From Pseudoselenomonas ruminantium (lineage in GTDB: Bacteria > Bacillota > Negativicutes > Selenomonadales > Selenomonadaceae): DNA of 64,000 bases. How positions within the stretch are numbered: the first letter of the stretch is position 1; each line of letters begins with the position of its first letter. A program made the position numbers and the translations under genes. Location of the stretch: contig SVCA01000004.1 in NCBI GenBank assembly GCA_015058625.1, forward strand, positions 62,001 to 126,000. The letters are read 5' to 3'. The notes under the pieces are model-generated. The model was not told where the DNA came from. It worked only from the letters and a program-made list of their open reading frames with translations, and made no database searches. This document shows positions 59,546 through 64,000 of this stretch, piece by piece.

Positions 59546-61165
59546 ATGGCAAACATCGATCTTAGCCAATATGGCATCACTGGTACTACCGAAATTCTCC
59601 ACAATCCGTCTTACAAGACGCTTTTTGAAGAAGAGACTAAAGAAGGTTTAACAGGCTACGAACAGGGTCAGGTTTCCGAACTGGGCGCTGTTAACGTAAA
59701 GACTGGTATTTTTACCGGCCGTTCTCCTAAAGATAAATTCATCGTTGATGATGAAACTTCCCATGACACTGTATGGTGGGATTCCGAAGATTATCACAAC
59801 GACAACCACAGAGCTACGCCGGAAACCTGGAACGCTCTGAAAGAAATCGCTAAAAAGGAACTGTCCAACAAGAAACTCTACGTTGTAGATGCTTTCTGCG
59901 GTGCCAACAAAGACACCCGCATGGCTGTCCGCTTCATCGTAGAAGTTGCATGGCAGGCACATTTCGTAACGAATATGTTCATTCAGCCGACGGAAGAAGA
60001 ACTGAAGAACTTCAAGCCGGACTTCGTTGTTTACAACGCTTCCAAGGCTAAAGTTGAAAACTACAAGGAACTTGGTCTCCATTCCGAAACGGCAGTAGTA
60101 TTTAACCTCACGAGCCGCGAACAGGTTATCATCAACACCTGGTACGGCGGTGAAATGAAGAAGGGTATGTTCTCTATGATGAACTACTTCCTGCCGCTCA
60201 AGGGCATTGCTGCTATGCACTGCTCCGCTAACACGGACAAGCAGGGCCAGAACACGGCTATCTTCTTCGGCCTCTCCGGCACGGGTAAAACCACCCTGTC
60301 CACGGACCCGAAACGTCTCCTGATTGGTGATGACGAACACGGCTGGGATGATGAAGGCGTATTCAACTTTGAAGGCGGCTGCTATGCTAAGGTTATCAAC
60401 CTCGACATGGAATCTGAACCGGACATCTATGGCGCCATCAAACGTAACGCTCTGCTCGAAAACGTAACCCTCGACGACAAGGGCAACATCGACTTTGCCG
60501 ATAAGACCATCACGGAAAACACCCGTGTATCCTATCCGATTGACCACATCAAAGGCACCGTTAAGGGCTTTGTCAACGACAAGAGCGCAGCTCCGGCAGC
60601 TAAGAGCGTTATCTTCCTGTCCGCTGATGCTTTCGGCGTACTGCCGCCGGTTTCCATCCTGACTCCGGAACAGACGAAGTATTACTTCCTCTCCGGCTTC
60701 ACGGCTAAACTGGCTGGTACGGAACGCGGCATCACCGAACCGACGCCGACCTTCTCCGCTTGCTTCGGTCAGGCATTCCTCGAACTGCATCCGACCAAGT
60801 ACGCAGAAGAACTCGTTAAGAAGATGGAGGCTAACGGCACGAAAGCATATCTCGTGAACACGGGCTGGAATGGTTCCGGCAAGCGTATCTCCATCAAAGA
60901 TACCCGCGGTATCATCGATGCTATCCATAGCGGCGCTATCAAGAAAGCTCCGACCAAGAAGATTCCGTTCTTCAACCTCGAAGTACCGACGGAACTTGAG
61001 GGCGTTGACACCAACATCCTCGACCCGAAGGATACTTATAAGAATCCGGCTGAATGGGAAGAAAAGGCTAAAGACCTCGCTCAGCGCTTCATCAAGAACT
61101 TCGACAAATACACGAAGAACAATGAAGCTGGTAAGGCTCTCGTTGCCGCTGGCCCGCAGCTCTAA
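59546..61165 (+). CDS. pckA: Phosphoenolpyruvate carboxykinase (ATP)
   Basis: Interconverts oxaloacetate and PEP with ATP/ADP. In rumen-type fermenters it often runs toward oxaloacetate, feeding succinate and propionate. 539 residues with [10 protein letters not shown], the kinase-1a P-loop [12 protein letters not shown] (about 239-250), [10 protein letters not shown] and the substrate loop AKLAGTERG. The codon choice is more strongly biased (AAG/CTC/GCT-rich) than in neighbours, as expected for a highly expressed gene. It is monocistronic, between its own promoter and a strong terminator. Confidence 0.97.
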   Translation: MANIDLSQYGITGTTEILHNPSYKTLFEEETKEGLTGYEQGQVSELGAVNVKTGIFTGRSPKDKFIVDDETSHDTVWWDSEDYHNDNHRATPETWNALKEIAKKELSNKKLYVVDAFCGANKDTRMAVRFIVEVAWQAHFVTNMFIQPTEEELKNFKPDFVVYNASKAKVENYKELGLHSETAVVFNLTSREQVIINTWYGGEMKKGMFSMMNYFLPLKGIAAMHCSANTDKQGQNTAIFFGLSGTGKTTLSTDPKRLLIGDDEHGWDDEGVFNFEGGCYAKVINLDMESEPDIYGAIKRNALLENVTLDDKGNIDFADKTITENTRVSYPIDHIKGTVKGFVNDKSAAPAAKSVIFLSADAFGVLPPVSILTPEQTKYYFLSGFTAKLAGTERGITEPTPTFSACFGQAFLELHPTKYAEELVKKMEANGTKAYLVNTGWNGSGKRISIKDTRGIIDAIHSGAIKKAPTKKIPFFNLEVPTELEGVDTNILDPKDTYKNPAEWEEKAKDLAQRFIKNFDKYTKNNEAGKALVAAGPQL

Positions 61166-61178
61166 GATTGCATAATAG

Positions 61179-61217
61179 AAAGACCATCGCATTTTTACCG
61201 TGCGATGGTCTTTTTTT
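61179..61217 (+). terminator. Terminator after pckA
   Basis: AAAGACCATCGCA (61179-61191) pairs perfectly with TGCGATGGTCTTT (61201-61213), then TTTT. Confidence 0.95.
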
Positions 61218-61229
61218 GACATTTGACTT

Positions 61230-61253
61230 TTGACTGGTCAATTGACCGGTCAA
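61230..61253. repeat. Two abutting TTGACNNGTCAA palindromes after pckA
   Basis: TTGACTGGTCAA (61230-61241) and TTGACCGGTCAA (61242-61253) follow directly on one another. Together they could also fold on each other with one T-G pair. Confidence 0.92.
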
Positions 61254-61322
61254 ATTCTAAGGAAAATCTAATGCTGAGGTGCTATACTTTTCTGTGGAAT
61301 TTAACGAAAGGCAGGGAGCATC

Positions 61323-62006
61323 ATGACCCTAAGTTTTGAGAAAATTTTTCCCACAGAGGAAGAACGCTATGAAAAATATATCTGGCTGATAAAACTGACC
61401 ATAATCGCAAATATTTGCGCCTATATCGCCATCATCTTAGCAGATGCAGATGCTATGAACCTCATGCGGGTAGTCAAATTTGTTTTATGGACAGTAATTT
61501 ATATCGTACTCCTGCAAACAGCCTGGAAAAGCAGAGCCCTTCATTTTATGCTTCGCCTTTGGCTTTGTGCTGCCAGCAGTGCTGCCATATTGGCTGCGCT
61601 GATACCATTTTTCGAGTTTCTGCCCATGCTGTTAGGCGCCGTTATTACCATCTTTGCCAATCGGAAACATCTGAAAATATTTTTAAGGTACAAAGATTTT
61701 CTAAAGTATCTTGCCGCCTGTTTTGGAATAGGTTTCCTGATGAATATGGCCGGGGAGATAGGAGTGCCAGGAATAAATAATGCAACACTCTATCAGATAA
61801 AACAACTGTTGCTGTTTTATGTATTATGGCGCTTGCTTCGGCACGAATGCGAACAGGGCAGACCCTTTCGGGAAACTATCCGCATACTCATGTTAATGCC
61901 GGTAATCGGTGTATTCCTGTTGCTAGGCTGGCTGACCATTATCCCCATGTTCAGAAAAGGGCTGTTCGGTGAAGAAGGACACGACTTTTTGGCGCTGGAG
62001 AAGTAG
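61323..62006 (+). CDS. Hypothetical multi-pass membrane protein
   Basis: 227 residues with about six hydrophobic segments (near 24-40, 48-64, 75-110, 128-142, 155-170 and 195-212) and charged loops. I do not recognise a family. An extended -10 (TGCTATACT, 61280-61288) precedes it and GGCAGGGAG is a plausible ribosome binding site. A 19-bp hairpin after the stop ends the unit. It marks the start of a more AT-rich, accessory-looking end of the window. Confidence 0.78.
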   Translation: MTLSFEKIFPTEEERYEKYIWLIKLTIIANICAYIAIILADADAMNLMRVVKFVLWTVIYIVLLQTAWKSRALHFMLRLWLCAASSAAILAALIPFFEFLPMLLGAVITIFANRKHLKIFLRYKDFLKYLAACFGIGFLMNMAGEIGVPGINNATLYQIKQLLLFYVLWRLLRHECEQGRPFRETIRILMLMPVIGVFLLLGWLTIIPMFRKGLFGEEGHDFLALEK

Positions 62007-62014
62007 TATTCCTA

Positions 62015-62059
62015 ATAGAAATGTGGCTGACGTATTTATAACGTCAGCCACATTTCTAT
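62015..62059. terminator. Long perfect hairpin after the membrane protein gene
   Basis: A 19-bp perfect stem (62015-62033 with 62041-62059, core GTGGCTGACGT) with a 7-nt loop. T-runs are poor on both sides, but its place between convergent reading frames suggests a bidirectional terminator. Confidence 0.65.
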
Positions 62060-62065
62060 GAAGGT

Positions 62066-62224
62066 CTATTCGTCAACTAAGTTACACTGACTTACGACAA
62101 GCTCATTTCTATCTGCAATTAGTGAAGATACAATGGCAGTCAGTTTTTCAATGCGTTCGATGTCTTTTTTCGCTGCATGGTCAGTGGCTTTTACATGGTC
62201 TTTATAATTATTCCAGTTTCTCAT
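62066..62224 (-). pseudogene. Remnant of an XRE-family regulator
   Basis: A 52-codon minus-strand frame: MRNWNNYKDHVKATD, then KDIERIEKLTAIVSSLIADR and NELVVSQCNLVDE, then a stop. The start matches the N-terminal helix of small XRE (Cro/CI) regulators, where a segment of RNELGLSQRELA type opens the helix-turn-helix. Here it reads RNELVVSQCNLVDE and then stops, so the DNA-binding fold is lost. The break lies 7 bp from a long hairpin. AAAGGA lies upstream with rather long spacing. Family assignment is from memory of the pattern. Confidence 0.55.
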
Positions 62225-62460
62225 TTCTTGTCAGCGTCCTTTCTGTAGAAATACGATGTTTTATTGAAAGATATCATAACTGCTTTCAAAAATCAAGATT
62301 GATTAACAAATTGACATCATGGAAGGTGTTAACCTTGCGTATCGTTTTTAGGGTTAAGATTTCAGGCTAATTATCGATATATAAGTTAGGAGTTACCTAT
62401 ATGGAAATAGGGCCGACTGATAAACATGGATGTTTATTGACATGAAAGAGCAGGTGTATC

Positions 62461-62883
62461 ATGGGAATTCAGAACATCCAATCTATGTATGCAGATTGTC
62501 TTTGGGGTATGAATTCACTAGAACCATTATCGCAAGGAATACCAAACTATGCACATGGGGCGCAAGGTTTATCCTTTCAGCAGGCTTTGTCCGAAGTTCA
62601 ACAGGAAATAGAACGCCCACAAGAAATAGACACGGAAACTTATAAAAATTATCTGGAAAAGAAATTTGGTGTTCGCGTGACAGCTAAATATTTTAAGAAT
62701 GACCAGGAAAGCTTAGATGTGCTGGGACGCAGCATGAACGGCAATGATGTGGTTGTGGCGCCAAATATTTTAGAGCAGATGGTGACCAATAGGGAAAAAG
62801 CCAACTACTACGAGGAGAAAATTCAATATTATTTTGATAATATTCCCAAGTGGCAGTATAACAGGAATATGGAGCTAGGTTGA
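62461..62883 (+). CDS. Conserved-looking hypothetical protein
   Basis: 140 residues, soluble. The second half (NYLEKKFGVRVTAKYFKND, DVVVAPNILEQMVTN, YYEEKIQYYFDNIPK) looks like a folded domain seen in Firmicute mobile or surface-associated proteins, but I cannot name it with confidence. The first 50 residues are Q/S/G-rich and probably disordered. The ATG at 62461 follows GAGCAGGTG. About 235 bp of AT-rich DNA without a visible gene precede it. Confidence 0.7.
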   Translation: MGIQNIQSMYADCLWGMNSLEPLSQGIPNYAHGAQGLSFQQALSEVQQEIERPQEIDTETYKNYLEKKFGVRVTAKYFKNDQESLDVLGRSMNGNDVVVAPNILEQMVTNREKANYYEEKIQYYFDNIPKWQYNRNMELG

Positions 62884-62923
62884 TATCAAAGCAAACACTG
62901 GGGCTAAAAACGTAAACATTTTC

Positions 62924-62952
62924 TTGCATGACTTATGGGGCTATGCTATACT
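62924..62952 (+). promoter_or_regulatory. Promoter of the antitoxin-like RNA
   Basis: TTGCAT (62924-62929) and TATACT (62947-62952) at 17 bp, with TG at 62944-62945 making an extended -10. No open reading frame with a ribosome binding site follows. Confidence 0.75.
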
Positions 62953-62958
62953 TTAGGC

Positions 62959-63045
62959 ATAGGCAATGACGAAAGGTATTTAGTCATGACTCAAATAGAA
63001 AAGCACGTTAGATGGGGTTGGAGCCTCTAACGTGCTTTTCTTGCA
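62959..63045 (+). ncRNA. Candidate antitoxin RNA of a type I toxin-antitoxin locus
   Basis: A transcript of about 85 nt from the promoter at 62924 to the terminator at 62997-63041. It contains TGACGAAAGG (62967-62976) and AGTCATGACTCA (62981-62992), which recur at the convergent peptide gene (63160-63169 and 63171-63182). The RNA is therefore complementary to the start codon and first codons of that peptide's mRNA. The terminator loop contains GGTTGGAGC (63016-63024), which recurs at 63217-63225, so the loop is complementary to the toxin's 5' leader. Confidence 0.7.
62997..63041. terminator. Bidirectional terminator shared by toxin and antitoxin transcripts
   Basis: AGAAAAGCACGTTAGA (62997-63012) pairs perfectly with TCTAACGTGCTTTTCT (63026-63041) around a 13-nt loop. 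Each strand reads TTTTCT at its 3' side. It ends the plus-strand RNA and, read leftward, the minus-strand peptide mRNA. Confidence 0.88.
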
Positions 63046-63074
63046 TATTCACAGCTATGCCGGACTGGGGCTGG

Positions 63075-63176
63075 CTACCCCTTGATTAACGTGATTAACC
63101 CATCCAGCCACTTGATGATGTAGTAGGCAACTACATTACCCATGATGGCAATCACTATTTGACGAAAGGAAGTCAT
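63075..63176 (-). CDS. Small hydrophobic toxin-like peptide (type I TA)
   Basis: A 33-residue minus-strand peptide starting MTSFRQIVIAIMGNVVAYYI and ending with a KWLD-containing amphipathic tail and KG. One membrane span (residues 6-21) followed by YYIIKWLD is the layout of short Firmicute membrane toxins. AGGAGGGGTGA (complement of 63181-63191) is a very strong ribosome binding site at good spacing. An extended -10 (TGCTATAAT, complement of 63235-63243) lies about 60 bp upstream. The gene faces a convergent short RNA that carries sequence complementary to its translation start. Confidence 0.72.
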   Translation of the reverse strand: MTSFRQIVIAIMGNVVAYYIIKWLDGLITLIKG

Positions 63177-63234
63177 GACTCACCCCTCCTTCCTGTCGCA
63201 TGAGTTCCAAGTTGGAGGTTGGAGCAACGCTAAC

Positions 63235-63263
63235 ATTATAGCATATCAAGACTGTTAGATAAA
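63235..63263 (-). promoter_or_regulatory. Promoter of the toxin-like gene
   Basis: On the minus strand TGCTATAAT (63243-63235) is a perfect extended -10; a weak -35 (TTTATC, 63263-63258) stands 17 bp away. Confidence 0.7.
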
Positions 63264-63416
63264 CATCTGGCAGTCTTTTACTATACCTCTAAGAGCATAA
63301 ACGCATGAAAAGGTGCAGTGCTTAAAAATAAGCAGAAAAACCATTAAGTTACAATAGCATTTGTTCGATATACCCAATGAGAAGGATTGAGTACTTTCAT
63401 CAGGGAGGATAAGGCT

Positions 63417-64000
63417 ATGCGTATTTTAAGGAATTTAACCAAGCAGGAGCTGGACTATTACACCAGCCAGCCCACGGCGAAAAAGCTCAATGAGCGCATT
63501 AAGCGGGATGGGATAACCGTTCCGGCTCAGAATGCAGAAACGCCGGCTAAGTATTCAACGACTGAGGACGAGGTGGATATTTCCGCAACTGGTTATGAAC
63601 TGCAGCAGGCCAATAAGGAAAAGGCATCCCATGAAAAAACGGAGAAATCTCGGATTGATTTTTCCGTATTCCGCCAGGGGGACAGCAATAAATTCGTCAT
63701 CAGTTTTGGCAATGCGGCTATGGTCAGCCGGGCGGTGAAGCAGGGTTATATCGAAGTGGAAGGTCAGCGGATTGACCTTTCCGATGAAGTAAAGAAGCAG
63801 CTACTGGCCACCAGCAAGCAGATTCAGGACAAAAAGAAGGGGGTATCCCTGCACAACTTCCTGCTCCATGAAGCGGCCAATGCCCGGCAGAGCAGTGATG
63901 CCATGAAGGAAGCCAACGACAAGATGAGCCGCGCCATGCAGACCGCTTCCCGCATCATGCACGGGCGCAAGGTTTCTCCCGCCGATGAAAAGGAACTGAT
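63417..64000 (+). CDS. Unrecognised soluble protein, cut by the window edge
   Basis: The ATG at 63417 has a strong CAGGGAGGAT ribosome binding site. The frame is open for 194 codons to the end of the window. The visible part is charged, with a disordered stretch (about 25-75), a segment DFSVFRQGDSNKFVISFGN, and a helical end (AANARQSSDAMKEANDKMS). No family recognised. About 230 bp before it hold the toxin promoter and no other gene that I can see. Confidence 0.7.
   Translation, partial: MRILRNLTKQELDYYTSQPTAKKLNERIKRDGITVPAQNAETPAKYSTTEDEVDISATGYELQQANKEKASHEKTEKSRIDFSVFRQGDSNKFVISFGNAAMVSRAVKQGYIEVEGQRIDLSDEVKKQLLATSKQIQDKKKGVSLHNFLLHEAANARQSSDAMKEANDKMSRAMQTASRIMHGRKVSPADEKEL

Noticed and set aside
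59648..61222. 524-codon minus-strand frame opposite pckA
   Set aside because: Shadow of a strongly codon-biased gene; no start signal.
62225..62460. A further small gene in the AT-rich gap before 62461
   Set aside because: No frame with a convincing start and ribosome binding site; TTGACA at 62311 lacks a matching -10.

Overview
The window looks like a chromosomal segment of an anaerobic, diderm Firmicute of the class Negativicutes, closest in style to Selenomonas or Mitsuokella. The reasons are Firmicute gene orders (rimP-nusA-ylxR-ylxQ-infB-rbfA-nrnA-truB-ribF), ribonuclease J, a SAM-I (S-box) and an FMN riboswitch, frequent TTG/GTG starts with strong GGAGG-type ribosome binding sites, a methylmalonyl-CoA decarboxylase and ATP-dependent PEP carboxykinase (succinate/propionate metabolism), and a base composition a little above 50% GC. 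The genus is an inference from style, not from a marker gene.

Layout. 1-5.5 kb: a truncated gene, a coiled-coil membrane protein, uridine kinase, an Na+-dependent NSS transporter and a membrane-bound EAL protein whose ribosome binding site lies in a long hairpin. 5.5-13.5 kb: the translation/transcription operon rimP to ribF. 13.6-19.8 kb: a partner-switching signalling block: a MATE transporter fused to an RsbW-like ATPase, a DapF-like epimerase, a sensor-HAMP-PP2C-RsbW phosphatase, a STAS anti-anti-sigma factor and a degenerate RsbW-like protein. 19.9-26.3 kb: SAM-riboswitch-metK, a manA-type isomerase, hisF-hisIE, RNase J. 26.4-33.7 kb: HU with a structured leader, an EF-G-like GTPase, a Tat-exported flavoprotein, a DUF4127 protein and a periplasmic histidine phosphatase. 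33.7-38.9 kb: FMN-riboswitch-controlled ribD-ribE-ribBA-ribH, then yfcE and hslO. 39-45 kb: a candidate small RNA, a LuxR-type regulator, tRNA-Lys, a nucleoid-associated protein, a JAMM-HflX fusion and a methionine gamma-lyase-like enzyme. 45-54 kb: a second copy of the HU-type structured leader before a transmembrane acetyltransferase and a GH84 hexosaminidase, then scattered type IV pilus/competence genes (ComGA/PilB-like, PilT, ComGB/PilC-like) interrupted by a ROK kinase, methylmalonyl-CoA decarboxylase and a C39-like peptidase. 54-61 kb: nadE (minus strand), an exported HAD phosphatase, ybaK, thrC, pckA. 61-64 kb: a more AT-rich accessory end with hypothetical genes, the remnant of an XRE regulator and a compact toxin-antitoxin-like locus.

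The most interesting signals. (1) At 62.92-63.26 kb a 33-residue hydrophobic peptide gene on the minus strand faces a convergent roughly 85-nt RNA on the plus strand. They share a bidirectional terminator, and two separate direct repeats would let the RNA pair with the peptide's start region and 5' leader. This is the architecture of a par/fst-like type I toxin-antitoxin system. (2) A 12-bp palindrome, TTGACNNGTCAA, is scattered over the whole window. I count 25 sites with the TGACNNGTCA core (about one expected by chance), 13 of them full 12-mers. It occurs as in-frame insertions with a 15-nt period (ribD, GH84; similar in truB), as inverted pairs that build terminators, and as the -35 element of nadE. 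This resembles the distribution of DNA-uptake sequences, and type IV pilus ATPase genes lie in the same window. (3) Two similar leader RNAs, before HU and before the acetyltransferase, share sequence and show compensatory base changes. (4) There are unusual domain fusions: MATE with RsbW, and a JAMM-like domain with HflX.
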